From NCBI GenBank assembly GCA_903848465.1, contig CAINGK010000034.1, positions 1 to 41,488 on the forward strand: a stretch of DNA of 41,488 nt, in the 5' to 3' direction. Below, piece by piece: positions 25,916-34,767 of the stretch. The notes under the pieces are model-generated. The model saw only the letters and a program-made list of their open reading frames with translations. It ran no database searches and was not told where the DNA came from. The DNA is from an uncultured Verrucomicrobiota bacterium (GTDB taxonomy: Bacteria > Verrucomicrobiota > Verrucomicrobiia > Verrucomicrobiales > Verrucomicrobiaceae). The translations under genes and the position numbers were made by a program. The first letter of the stretch is position 1. Each line of letters begins with the position of its first letter.

Positions 25916-27208
25916 ATGAAATTCACCTTCGCATTCCTCGCCCTGTTTTCCGTCTCTGCACTTTCTGCGCCTGACTGGTCGCGCTTTCGCGGCCCCAACG
26001 GCACCGGCGTAGTCGAAACCACCGGCTTGCCTGCGGTGGTCGATGACAGCACGACATTGTGGAAGGTTGAAGCTGGCAAAGGCTGGTCATCACCCGTGAT
26101 CTGGCAGAACATGGTCATCGTCACGGCTGAAACCAGCGCCACGCGCCGCGCGGTGATCGCCTTTGCCGCCAAGGATGGCAAGGAACTGTGGCGGCATGAA
26201 GAGGAATTTGTCCCCCACGCCCTGCACAAGACTTACAACACCTTCGCCAGCAGTTCCGCTTTCATTGATGCCGAGCGCATCTACATCAACTGGAGCAGCG
26301 GCACGAACATCCAGGCACTGGCGTTGAATCACGCAGGCAAACTGGTCTGGCGTAACGATCATGTGGCCGACTACATCCATGAGCACGGTACCGGCATCTC
26401 GCCGATCGTCGTCGATGGCCTGATGATTGTCCGCAGCGAATTCGACTGGCAGCGGGACGGCAAGATTTACACCGAAGATCCTGAGCAGCAGAAATGGAAG
26501 AGCTGCATCGTGGCGCTGGATGCCAAAACCGGCAAGCCGGTGTGGAAGCTGGACATGCCCAACTGCCTCAACACCTTCTCCACCCCCGTGGTGCATGATT
26601 TGAAAGGCGGTGCCAAAGAACTCATCTGTGCCAACAACGGCAGCGGCGTCATGGGCATCGCCCTCAAGACTGGCAAGATCAACTGGCAGTACAATCCCGG
26701 CTACAAGCAACGCAGCCTCGGCTCTGGCGTGCTCAGCGACGACTTCTATTTCTGCACCTTCGGCACCGGTGGTGGTGTGAAGGAGATTGCCGCGATCGAC
26801 CTCAAAAGTGGCAAACCCAAGCCCGTGCCCTTCGACATCCCCAAAGGTCTCCCCTATGTACCGTCCCCGCTGGTCATTGGTGCCAACATGTACCTCCTCG
26901 GCGACGGCGGTATCTTACGCTGCGTCGAATTCAAAACCGGCAAGGTGATCTACGAAGAGCGCATCGAAGGCACGCAGGGCAGCGCCAAATTCTTCAGCAG
27001 TCCCGTGGCTGCTGATGGCAAAATCTTCTGTGCCAGCCAGCAGGGCGACCTCATCGTAATCAAAGCGGGTCCGAAGTTCGAAAAGATCGCCGCCAGCAAG
27101 CTGGACGGCCCGGTGAATTCCGTGCCTGCGATTGGTGACAAGCGGCTCTACGTTCGCACCGCCAATTCGCTCTACTGCATCGGAGCCAAGGGGCAACCGG
27201 TGCCTTGA
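25916..27208 (+). CDS. Exported PQQ-like beta-propeller repeat protein
   Basis: This 430-residue protein has a signal peptide (MKFTFAFLALFSVSALSA) followed directly by DWSRFRGPNGTGV, a start typical of the many PQQ-like beta-propeller proteins in Planctomycetota and Verrucomicrobiota. Propeller blades are visible as repeats of the W-motif type: LWKVEAGKGWSSPVIWQNMVIV, VIAFAAKDGKELWRHEE, IVALDAKTGKPVWKLDM, VMGIALKTGKINWQYNP, and RCVEFKTGKVIYEERI. No cytochrome or dehydrogenase active-site motif was seen, so it is probably a binding or scaffold protein rather than a quinoprotein dehydrogenase. ATG 25916 is chosen for the signal peptide; the frame opens at 25847. Confidence 0.85.
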   Translation: MKFTFAFLALFSVSALSAPDWSRFRGPNGTGVVETTGLPAVVDDSTTLWKVEAGKGWSSPVIWQNMVIVTAETSATRRAVIAFAAKDGKELWRHEEEFVPHALHKTYNTFASSSAFIDAERIYINWSSGTNIQALALNHAGKLVWRNDHVADYIHEHGTGISPIVVDGLMIVRSEFDWQRDGKIYTEDPEQQKWKSCIVALDAKTGKPVWKLDMPNCLNTFSTPVVHDLKGGAKELICANNGSGVMGIALKTGKINWQYNPGYKQRSLGSGVLSDDFYFCTFGTGGGVKEIAAIDLKSGKPKPVPFDIPKGLPYVPSPLVIGANMYLLGDGGILRCVEFKTGKVIYEERIEGTQGSAKFFSSPVAADGKIFCASQQGDLIVIKAGPKFEKIAASKLDGPVNSVPAIGDKRLYVRTANSLYCIGAKGQPVP

Positions 27209-27340
27209 GGCTTAAAACCTCAACAATCAAAAATCGATTATTCGACATTCGTCAATCCATGGGCCGTGGAGCGCCGTGGCCATGCGTGATTGACGATTGA
27301 AGAGCAAGGATTGTTGATTTTTGAAGTGGTGAAACCGAGC
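27209..27340. repeat. Nested inverted repeat between convergent genes
   Basis: The inner hairpin has arms GTCAATC (27251-27257) and GATTGAC (27288-27294), with extra pairing CATGG...CCATG inside. Outside this, CAACAATCAAAAATC (about 27221-27235) and GATTGTTGATTTTTGA (27309-27324) contain complementary short blocks in a shuffled order. The region sits between the stops of the PQQ gene (+) and the amidohydrolase gene (-). It could act as a bidirectional terminator or be a dispersed repeat. Confidence 0.5.
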
Positions 27341-28462
27341 TCACCGCGTCGGGACGGGCACCGCTTGCCGCACCTCGGCAGGTGCAGTCTCGGGCTTCAG
27401 CACCGCGCCCTGCTTGGGCAGGATGGCGAGCATGTTGTCGTGGGCGATGCGTTTGGCTGTTTCCGGTTTCATGGCATCCAGCAGCACGTAGTAGCGCTGC
27501 ATGACTGGGGCATAATCGTGGAAGCGACCCACTTTGTCTGAGCCAATGATGAAGCGTGTGGGGAACTTTTCAAACAAGGCCAGCCACGCTGGCACCGGCT
27601 TGCCGTCTTTGACGAGATAGGTGTCGAAGAGCACCCAGGAGATGTCCACGCTCATATTTGGATAGGTGGCCAGCATGCGGTCGATTTCCTGCGTGAGGGT
27701 CGGGATGTCCACGCGGCGGCTGATGCCGGCGTGACACCAGACAAACTTGGTTTTGGGATTCTGCTGCACGGCTTCTTCAAACTCGTGCAGATAGATGGGG
27801 TCGCGCTTCCAGACGGAGGACGCATTGGAGTGAACGAACACCGGCAGATCCAGTTCCGCCGCCAGTTCATAAACGCGGTGGAGGGATTCATTGTTGGCAT
27901 GCGCGGTCTCGCCGTAGGTCAGCGCGGAGAGGTCGTCATGGCGGGTCATCACCTCGCCGATGCCCTGCCAGAAGCCGGGATTCCATTCGATCATGCGGCG
28001 GACATGGTCCACGGCATTGCGATCTGCGCCGTTGAAACCGCAGATGACGGGGTGGAAGTGTTTGCGGTCTGCTTCAGGCAGGGCCTGAATCTCACGTGCC
28101 ACTAGCATGTCCGTGGCGGAGTACCAGTAGCAGCGTGCATCGTCCTCCAAGTAATACTGCGGCTGCTGCGGCTCGGATTCAGACCACTGCTTGACCACCG
28201 GCATCCCGCTGACCACGGCATCTGTCACGCCAGACGCCGTCATGGCCTTGAGTGCGGCGGCAGCGCCGTCGGTGCGTTGCAGAAAGTCCACCAAATGCAG
28301 GTGGCAGTCTGCCATGGCATATCTCACCGGCTCAGGTTCCACGGGCACCACGGCAGGTGGTTGCACGGGTTTTGCATCGGCTGGTTTTTTTTGCAGTTCG
28401 CGTGCCAGCACAGCAGTAGCTGCGAGACCGAGCAGAATGGGGAGATAGAAAGCTTTCATCAT
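27341..28462 (-). CDS. Exported amidohydrolase-family (TIM-barrel) metal-dependent hydrolase
   Basis: This 373-residue protein has an N-terminal signal or anchor segment (MMKAFYLPILLGLAATAVLA) and a Pro-rich linker, then an Amidohydrolase_2-type barrel. The metal motif H-x-H is H54 and H56 in ADCHLHLVDF. Later ligands are probably the histidines in VFVHSNAS and WCHAGISR and the aspartate in RFIIGSDK. Family members include decarboxylases (aminocarboxymuconate semialdehyde decarboxylase type) and lactonases. An exported version is less usual, and the substrate is unknown. Length is close to the family norm plus the leader. It is convergent with the PQQ gene and lies on the same strand as the GYF/DUF4190 gene upstream. 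Confidence 0.8.
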   Translation of the reverse strand: MMKAFYLPILLGLAATAVLARELQKKPADAKPVQPPAVVPVEPEPVRYAMADCHLHLVDFLQRTDGAAAALKAMTASGVTDAVVSGMPVVKQWSESEPQQPQYYLEDDARCYWYSATDMLVAREIQALPEADRKHFHPVICGFNGADRNAVDHVRRMIEWNPGFWQGIGEVMTRHDDLSALTYGETAHANNESLHRVYELAAELDLPVFVHSNASSVWKRDPIYLHEFEEAVQQNPKTKFVWCHAGISRRVDIPTLTQEIDRMLATYPNMSVDISWVLFDTYLVKDGKPVPAWLALFEKFPTRFIIGSDKVGRFHDYAPVMQRYYVLLDAMKPETAKRIAHDNMLAILPKQGAVLKPETAPAEVRQAVPVPTR

Positions 28463-28507
28463 AGGTTCACATCAATGGGTAGAGGAAGCAATAATGCCGC
28501 CAATGCT

Positions 28508-29325
28508 TCAGGGGAGATCTTTCTCTTTCACGACCTCTACCGATCCATCATTGCGGGCAATGATCTTCTTTTTGGAACCAACAGCCTTTTTGGTGATGAG
28601 GACGATGGCGCGGCCGTTGCTTCTGTCAGTAAGTTCGGTACCACGATAATCCCAGCCCTGGCCGGGAACATTGATTGCCGCAGGAAATTCAAGCAGTTTG
28701 CGGTCTGGCAAAATCTGCTCTTCGAACAAAGTATCGAGCGTTGGCGGGTATTTGCCATCGTGGTCTGCCGCATACTGCTTCATGCCAATGACGATCTGTT
28801 TGGCATTATTCACCACTTTCATCTGCATTCCCTGCTGCTGGACCATCGTGAAAGCTGGCACCGCCAGCGAGGCGAGCACGGCAATAAAGACAAGTCCAAA
28901 CCCGAGGTATCCCATGATCAAGCCAGCGATGGCCATGCCACCGCCCTTCAGCGCGCCGGCAGCTTTTTTGATCCTCGAAAAAGGGCTAGGTGCCCTGTGA
29001 TCACCGCTGGCAGACCGGTCAATCCTAAAGTCAGAAAAGCGAGAATGCCACAGACCAAGCTCGCAATCGCCAGTCCGGAAGTGCCCTGGGGTGTGGTGGC
29101 CGCTAGGGCGGGGGCTGCCGTCGCGCCGCCACCAGGAACAGCAAAGATTGGCTGAACTTGCGGTGTTGGGGGAGGAATTATCTTTGACAGCGGCTCCCAC
29201 TCTGCCATGCCCTCGTGCCAGCCGAGGTCAGAGCCGCTGAGTTCACCCGCAACGAGGCGGCGATAGACTTCCTCTTTGTCAAAAGGACCAGATTTTTCGC
29301 CATTTTTGGCCACGTGGTATTGCAT
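28508..29325 (-). pseudogene. GYF_2-DUF4190-pilin-like membrane protein gene, split by a frameshift
   Basis: Two reading frames together make one protein. The upstream part starts at ATG 29325 with a GYF_2 domain (MQYHVAKNGEKSGPFDKEEV... GMAEWEPLSK) and enters a DUF4190 two-helix domain (GLAIASLVCGILAFLTLGLTG...GHLAL). It then leaves frame and would stop at 28948. The downstream part continues seamlessly: SRIKKAAGALKGGG, then MAIAGLIMGYLGFGLVFIAV, then a pseudopilin-like segment (NAKQIVIGMKQYAADHDGKYPPTLDTL) to 28508. The break is at a run of five T on the coding strand (28978-28982). Adding one base, or a -1 shift, restores one frame of 272 codons. It may be a real mutation or a homopolymer sequencing error. 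Confidence 0.8.
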
Positions 29326-29485
29326 GCGGAGATGAGGTGAAGTTGAGGATTCCAGGGATACTCGAAGCCACCGGGAGGGCACAACAGTAAATTCGTGTCG
29401 TTTCTATCAATCTCGCTCATGCCAGCCATGAGGAAAATCCCCTTTGCCAAGACGGAGGGGGCGGGTATGTCTGCGGCCCCTAAAT

Positions 29486-30928
29486 ATGAGCAAAAAAAGT
29501 GACTTCGGATTGATCGGCCTCGCTGTGATGGGCCAAAACCTCGTTCTCAACGTGGAAAGCCGCGGCTTCCAGGTGAGCGTTTTTAACCGCACCACCAGCG
29601 TGACGGATGAATTCATTGCCAAACATCCTGGCAAGGCCCTCGTCGGCTGCCACACCCTCGAAGACTTCGTGCAGAGCCTCGCCTTGCCGCGCAAGATTCA
29701 CATCATGGTGAAATCCACTGCCGTGAAGGACACTGACCGCGATGCCGTGGACGCGGTGATCGAGCAGCTCATCCCCCTCCTGGACAAGGACGACATCATC
29801 ATCGACGGTGGCAACAGCTTCTACCAGACGACTGAGCGCCGTGACGCTTACCTCGCCGGTAAGGGCCTGCGCTTCATTGGTGCAGGTGTTTCCGGCGGTG
29901 AAGAAGGTGCGCGCAAAGGCCCTTCCATCATGCCCGGCGGCCCTGCGTCCACCTGGGAAGTGATGAAGCCGATCTTTGAGAGCATCGCCGCCAAGGTGGA
30001 CGGTGAACCCTGCGTGATCCACATCGGCCCTGGAGGTGCGGGTCATTATGTGAAGATGATTCACAACGGCATCGAGTACGGCGACATGCAGCTCATCTGC
30101 GAAGCCTACAACATCTTCAAGCACGCGGGATTCACCACCGACGAGATGGCCGCCATCTTCAACGAGTGGAACGAGGGCGACATGCAGAGCTACCTCATCC
30201 AGATCTCCGGCAAGGCGCTTGAGCAGAAGGACCCTGAGACGGGCAAGCCTATCGTGGAACTCATCGTGGACAAGGCCGGCCAGAAAGGCACCGGCCAGTG
30301 GACGCTGATGAACGCGGCTGAAAACGCGGTGGTGATCAGCACGATCAACGCGGCGGTGGAAGCCCGCATTCTTTCCAGCCAGAAGAAGCAGCGCGTTGCC
30401 GCGAGCACGCAACTGACCGGCCCGACGGTGAATATCACCACGGACAAGAAGGAACTCGTGAAGAAGGTTCATGATGCCCTCTACGCCTCCAAGATCATCA
30501 GCTACGCCCAGGGTCTCGATCTCATCCAGACGATGGGCAACAAGAAGGACTGGAAGCTCGATCTGGGTCGCATCGCCGCCATCTGGCGCGGAGGTTGCAT
30601 CATCCGCGCGCGTTTCCTCAACCGCATCACTGACGCGTACCGCAACAATGCCAGCCTCGCGAACCTGATGCTAGATCCGTTCTTTAAGGACGTGCTCAGC
30701 AGCACCCAGCAAAACTGGCGTGAAGTGGTCAGCATCGCGACTTTGAACGGCATCCCCGTCCCTGCGTTCAGCGCCAGCCTCGGCTACTACGACAGCTACC
30801 GCGCCGCTCGCCTGCCAGCGAACCTCCTCCAGGCTCAACGCGACTTCTTCGGTGCCCACACCTACGAGCGCATCGACAAGCCCGAAGGCCAGATGTTCCA
30901 CACGGAATGGCCTGAGGTGATTGGCTAA
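29486..30928 (+). CDS. gnd: 6-phosphogluconate dehydrogenase, decarboxylating
   Basis: This 480-residue enzyme of the oxidative pentose phosphate pathway converts 6-phosphogluconate to ribulose 5-phosphate and CO2 with NADP+. The N-terminal Rossmann motif is GLAVMGQNL (11-19) and NRTT (34-37) follows the second strand, as in NADP-specific forms. The substrate/catalytic segments are GVSGGEEGARKGPSIMPGG (134-152) and HYVKMIHNGIEYGDMQ (187-202), with catalytic K190 and N194. The C-terminal RAxYFG-like region of dimeric forms appears as SLGYYDSYRAARLPANLLQAQRDFFGAHTYERID. Length is normal for the long dimeric type. ATG 29486 is chosen because it opens MSKKSDFGLIGLAVMG. A strong terminator follows. 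Confidence 0.96.
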   Translation: MSKKSDFGLIGLAVMGQNLVLNVESRGFQVSVFNRTTSVTDEFIAKHPGKALVGCHTLEDFVQSLALPRKIHIMVKSTAVKDTDRDAVDAVIEQLIPLLDKDDIIIDGGNSFYQTTERRDAYLAGKGLRFIGAGVSGGEEGARKGPSIMPGGPASTWEVMKPIFESIAAKVDGEPCVIHIGPGGAGHYVKMIHNGIEYGDMQLICEAYNIFKHAGFTTDEMAAIFNEWNEGDMQSYLIQISGKALEQKDPETGKPIVELIVDKAGQKGTGQWTLMNAAENAVVISTINAAVEARILSSQKKQRVAASTQLTGPTVNITTDKKELVKKVHDALYASKIISYAQGLDLIQTMGNKKDWKLDLGRIAAIWRGGCIIRARFLNRITDAYRNNASLANLMLDPFFKDVLSSTQQNWREVVSIATLNGIPVPAFSASLGYYDSYRAARLPANLLQAQRDFFGAHTYERIDKPEGQMFHTEWPEVIG

Positions 30929-30970
30929 AGTTGCTGCGTTGCGCCGCAACGGGTTCTGAAATAACTCACG

Positions 30971-31001
30971 AAGGCGGTTGGGGAAACTCAGCCGCTTTTT
31001 T
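30971..31001 (+). terminator. Rho-independent terminator of gnd
   Basis: The hairpin has 9-bp arms at 30974-30982 and 30987-30995, a GAAA tetraloop (30983-30986) and two G-T pairs, followed by six T at 30996-31001. It is extended by AAG/TTT pairing at the base. It starts 43 bp after the gnd stop. A second small hairpin (CGTTGC-GCC-GCAACG, 30937-30951) lies just upstream. Confidence 0.85.
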
Positions 31002-31115
31002 GTGCCCTGCGCTCGCGTGCAGGTGGCGGCAGGAAAGTACTTATGCGCTTTAGCTCGCAGCTACCTTTTTTGACATGCATTGACGCCAGAGGCAAACCTG
31101 CTAGCGATGGGTCTT

Positions 31116-31940
31116 ATGAAACTGTTTCCCTTCCTTCCGCTACTGGCTCTGGGGTATCTTGCGTGCTGGTTGCCGCCATCGGCGCAGGCGGATGATACAG
31201 CGGAGACGATCAACGCCATGCTGAAAGCCGGGAAGGAAGTGGGATGGATCATCGCTGGTGGCGACGGCAAAGAAGCAGATCTCGCGGTGCTCTTTACCTC
31301 TCGTGCCAAAGGCACCGAGCCAGCAGCTTTTGCTTACCTCGTGACGGGGGACGTGCGACCAGCAGACACCGACGCCCTCGGTGGCTCCGATAACGTAGCA
31401 GACAACCGTACCACGGAAAACATTGTCGTCTCTCTGAAGGAGAAACGGGTGATAGGCCAGTTGAAAACAGCCAAGTCGGAGGATGAAGATGGTGATGTCT
31501 ATTTCCCAGGGCAAAACCACCGCAGCCTGGACGCCATGTGGGGGCCGGATGTCAAAGGCTTGCGCTTTGGCGTGGTGAATTATGGTGGGAGATGGGACAG
31601 CCGCGAGGTGCTTATGATTGAAACGGCTGGGAAGAGCCTCCGCAAGAGCAGCATCAAATCCCTGCTGGATGCCAAAGCCGAGGACTTCATCAAGAACGCT
31701 CTGCACCTCAGCAAAGATGCCAGTGTGGATCAGTATGCAATTGCCTACAATCTGCAAAGCGTGGTGAACTCAGGCGCAGCCATCAGCACGGGAAATCCGG
31801 TGACGGTGAAAATCGGCTTCTCTGCCGAGATTCCCAAGGGTGACGCCGACGCTATCGAAGCAACGATGACGGTGCGCCTGGAAACCAGCGCGGAGAAGAT
31901 CAGCGCCACGGTTTTGAAGGTGGAAAAAAGTGCCCCATAG
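31116..31940 (+). CDS. Exported protein of unknown family
   Basis: This 274-residue protein is not recognised. ATG 31116 is chosen because it gives a signal peptide (MKLFPFLPLLALGYLACWLPPSAQA); in-frame codons at 31080 and 31107 are alternatives. The mature part has a segment TINAMLKAGKEVGWIIAGGDGKEADLAVLF, a middle with alternating strands and charged loops, and a C-terminal strand-rich section (VTVKIGFSAEIPKGDADAIEATMTVRLETSAEKISATVLKVEK). No catalytic or metal motif, repeat or membrane helix was seen. It stands alone between the gnd terminator and the convergent DUF1501 gene. Confidence 0.6.
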   Translation: MKLFPFLPLLALGYLACWLPPSAQADDTAETINAMLKAGKEVGWIIAGGDGKEADLAVLFTSRAKGTEPAAFAYLVTGDVRPADTDALGGSDNVADNRTTENIVVSLKEKRVIGQLKTAKSEDEDGDVYFPGQNHRSLDAMWGPDVKGLRFGVVNYGGRWDSREVLMIETAGKSLRKSSIKSLLDAKAEDFIKNALHLSKDASVDQYAIAYNLQSVVNSGAAISTGNPVTVKIGFSAEIPKGDADAIEATMTVRLETSAEKISATVLKVEKSAP

Positions 31941-31999
31941 CTGTGCGCAGGCGACCTGCTGCGGAATCAATTCCACGCTGCGCCAATGCCAGCCTCACA

Positions 32000-33337
32000 C
32001 TACGCCAATTCTTTGATCGACTGGAACTCGTTTTCCACCAGGTAGTGAGGACGACCGGAGAAGTCGGACACGGTGCTGGTGTGGGGATTGATGCCGAGGT
32101 TGTTGTAGAGGGTGGCGAAGATTTCTTGGAAATGCACCGGGCGATCTGAGGCTTCGCCGCCGAGACGGTCGGTGGCACCAATGACTTGGCCATTCTGCAT
32201 ACCGCCGCCGGCGAGCAGGGCGCAGGAAACGTTGGGCCAGTGGTCGCGCCCACCTTTGTCGTTTACGCGGGGCGTGCGGCCAAACTCGCCCCAGGCGAGG
32301 ACGGTGACGTCTTTGTCCATGCCGCGCTCATGCAGATCCTGCACGAGGGCGGAGATGGCCTGATCAAAGTCGGGGAGGTTTTCCTGGGCGTTTTTGAAGT
32401 TCTGACCGTGCCAGTCCCAGAAGCTGTAGCTGAGAGTGACGACACGCACGCCGGCCTCGACGAGACGGCGGGCGAGGAGGAACTGCTCATTGAGGCGCGG
32501 AGCGGCATCGCCCTGGATTTTTTCGGTACCCTTGCCGTAGCGCTCGCGGACTTTGGGGGACTCTTTGGAAAGGTCGAGGGCATCGACAAGCTGGGAGGAG
32601 GTGAGAATGCCGTAGGCCTGCTGGCGGAAGACATCAATGCCTGCCATGGTGCCCGAGGCATCAGTCTCGCGGCGGAAGGTGTCGAAAGCGGAGAGCAGTC
32701 TGCGGCGGTCGCCGAGACGTTCGAGGGTGACGCCATTGAGTGACATGTCCTCCTTACCGCGCTCCAGAGGCATGAAGGGTGCGTGGGCCACGCCGAGGAA
32801 GCTAGGACGCCCTTGATTGTAAGGCGTGTGCTTCATCTGCTGGGAGAGATTCACATAGCCGGGCACCGTGGGTGCGCCGCCTTTGAGCTTTGAGACGACG
32901 CTGCCGATCTCTGGCCAGCCGCCGGGAGGGGCATTGTTGCTGAGGCGGCCGGTGACGCACTGAAAGCTTTCATGCCGGTCCTTGGCTCCGACGACGCTGC
33001 GGATGAAGCTGAACTTGTCGGCCATCTTGGCCATGCGTGGGAGGTGCTCGCTGATCTGGATGCCGGGGACATTGGTGCCGATGGCTTTAAAGGGGCCACG
33101 CACTTCCGAAGGCGCGTTCAGCTTGATGTCATACATGTCCTGGTGCGGTGGTCCGCCGGGCAGGTAAACGAGGATGAGCGCCTTTTGCGATTTACCGATC
33201 CCCTGCTCTGCCTCCGCACGCAGCAGCTCAGGAAAGCTCAACCCGCCCAGTCCCAGCCCGCCGATGCGCAAGAAGGAACGTCGCGAAAGACCGTCGCAGT
33301 AGCTGTTGGAGGTCTGTTTGGAAAAGAGGGAAAGCAT
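32000..33337 (-). CDS. DUF1501 family twin-arginine-exported protein
   Basis: This 445-residue protein has a twin-arginine signal (LSRRSFLRIGGLGLGGL, R19 and R20). DUF1501 has an alkaline-phosphatase/sulfatase-like fold. Typical segments here are LVYLPGGPPHQDMYDIK, RSVVGAKDRHESFQCVTGR, VVTLSYSFWDWHGQNF, VTVLAWGEFGRTPRVNDKGGRDHWPN, and VHFQEIFATLYNNLGI. The histidines and acidic residues in HQDMYD, EFGRTP and GRDHWP are likely metal or active-site positions. Enzymatic activity of the family is undetermined. It is the last gene of the five-gene cluster, 76 bp after the DUF1552 gene. Start 33337 is chosen for the signal. Confidence 0.9.
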   Translation of the reverse strand: MLSLFSKQTSNSYCDGLSRRSFLRIGGLGLGGLSFPELLRAEAEQGIGKSQKALILVYLPGGPPHQDMYDIKLNAPSEVRGPFKAIGTNVPGIQISEHLPRMAKMADKFSFIRSVVGAKDRHESFQCVTGRLSNNAPPGGWPEIGSVVSKLKGGAPTVPGYVNLSQQMKHTPYNQGRPSFLGVAHAPFMPLERGKEDMSLNGVTLERLGDRRRLLSAFDTFRRETDASGTMAGIDVFRQQAYGILTSSQLVDALDLSKESPKVRERYGKGTEKIQGDAAPRLNEQFLLARRLVEAGVRVVTLSYSFWDWHGQNFKNAQENLPDFDQAISALVQDLHERGMDKDVTVLAWGEFGRTPRVNDKGGRDHWPNVSCALLAGGGMQNGQVIGATDRLGGEASDRPVHFQEIFATLYNNLGINPHTSTVSDFSGRPHYLVENEFQSIKELA

Positions 33338-33413
33338 GGAGGATTGATACGCAAGAAGAGCGGAAGGTGTTGCAGCGGAGGAGGATTGGATCTGCCCCCT
33401 ATTGGCAACCAGG

Positions 33414-34763
33414 TCAGACCAACTCCTGCACGATGTCCGTTGCAAGTCCGCCCTGGAAGTCGGCGGGCAGCTCCATGCCGACGCGGTCCACCACGGTGCG
33501 CCACACATTGGCGACGGGCATGTCGGTTTTCACCAGATGTCCCTGATGCTGCAATCCCAGCGCCGAGCCGCCGCAGAGGATGAGCGGGAGGTGTTTGGAA
33601 TCGTGAGCATTCGGGCCGCCATTGGTCGTGGCCCAGGCGGCCATGGTGTTGTCCAGCAGGGTGCCACTGCCTTCCTTGACACTCTTGAGCCTGCCGAGGA
33701 AATGCGCCCATTCGCCGAGATAAAGTGCGTCGAGCTGCCGCCACTGCGCGATCTTGTCGTCCTCCTGCGCATTGTGCGTGATGGTGTGGAGGTCCCATTT
33801 GCTCTTGGTCTGGTAGCCGTAGCACTTCGCCTCGTCGCCTTCGGTGCGGGGGATGTGACTCACGGCGCGGGTGCTGTCGGTCTCGAAGGCCAAGGCGATC
33901 ATGTCGAACATCATGCGCGTGTATTCTGAGTAGCCGCGTCCGTCGCTGGCGATGCGGTCGCGCGGGGAGCCTTGGCCGAAATCCGGGCGTGCCACTTTGG
34001 GCTTGGGGCGGTCAATCCATTCGCCCTCGACTTTGATGCGTTCCTCCAGGTCGCGGATGGAGGTGAAGTATTGATCCAACCTCGCGCGATCTGCCGTGCC
34101 CACCTGGCGTTGCAGCGCGGCGGCCTGTTCCTTGATCGAATCCAGCAGGCTGGCGCGCTGTGCCATGGCTGCCTTCGCCGCTGCGAGCGTCTTGTTGTCT
34201 TCGTTGCCAAAGAGTTTTTCAAAGAGCACTTCGGGCCGGTTTTCAGGCGTGACGGGTGTGTGGTTCTTGCTCCACGACAGCGTCATGGGAAACGGACCGC
34301 CAAAGCCCGTCTCGCGCACCGTGCCAAGCACGAGCGAGGGAAAGCGCGTGACGCTGCCGTGATGCACCGCAAGCTGCTGATCCACCGACATGAGGGTCTT
34401 GGCATTGCGCACCGTGTTCACGCCGGTGAGCAGGCAGCAGCATGAGCCATGGCCGCCGGTGAAGGACGTCAGCTCCGTCATCAACGTGCAGTCGTCCTTG
34501 AAGGGTGCGAGCGGAGCAAGCGAGGGCGTGAGCGTGTAATTTTTCCCGGTGTCCGGCGGCGTGAAACCGGTGATCTCAACGCCGAGTCCCCAGTACGTGA
34601 ACATCGCACGGCGTGGAATCTCATGCGCCGCCATCGAGCCTGCCGAGGTGATAGACTTGGCATTCTCGCTCATCACTTCGAGCCACGGCAGTGCGACGGT
34701 GGCACCGAGGCCTTTGAGCAGCTTGCGGCGGGACATGCGCCAGGAGTGGGATTGGATGTTCAT
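33414..34763 (-). CDS. DUF1552 family exported protein (second copy)
   Basis: This 449-residue protein starts with a twin-arginine signal (MSRRKLLKGLGATVALPWLEVM, R12 and R13). DUF1552 blocks include MFTYWGLGVEITGFTPPDTG, TSFTGGHGSCCCLLTGV, SLVLGTVRETGFGG, RVGMELPADFQG near the end, and NTMAAWATTNGGPNAHDSKHLPLILCGG. DUF1552 is related to DUF1501 and its function is unknown. The gene begins 4 bp after the stop of the upstream cytochrome-like gene, implying translational coupling. A tri-cysteine SCCCLL stretch is notable and absent from the other DUF1552 protein in the cluster. Confidence 0.88.
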   Translation of the reverse strand: MNIQSHSWRMSRRKLLKGLGATVALPWLEVMSENAKSITSAGSMAAHEIPRRAMFTYWGLGVEITGFTPPDTGKNYTLTPSLAPLAPFKDDCTLMTELTSFTGGHGSCCCLLTGVNTVRNAKTLMSVDQQLAVHHGSVTRFPSLVLGTVRETGFGGPFPMTLSWSKNHTPVTPENRPEVLFEKLFGNEDNKTLAAAKAAMAQRASLLDSIKEQAAALQRQVGTADRARLDQYFTSIRDLEERIKVEGEWIDRPKPKVARPDFGQGSPRDRIASDGRGYSEYTRMMFDMIALAFETDSTRAVSHIPRTEGDEAKCYGYQTKSKWDLHTITHNAQEDDKIAQWRQLDALYLGEWAHFLGRLKSVKEGSGTLLDNTMAAWATTNGGPNAHDSKHLPLILCGGSALGLQHQGHLVKTDMPVANVWRTVVDRVGMELPADFQGGLATDIVQELV

Positions 34764-34767
34764 GCGG

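Noticed and set aside
28970..28990. Programmed -1 frameshift as the firm explanation of the split GYF/DUF4190 gene
   Set aside because: The slip site is not canonical and no stimulatory hairpin was evident. Mutation or a homopolymer error is simpler, so it is kept only as a possibility.
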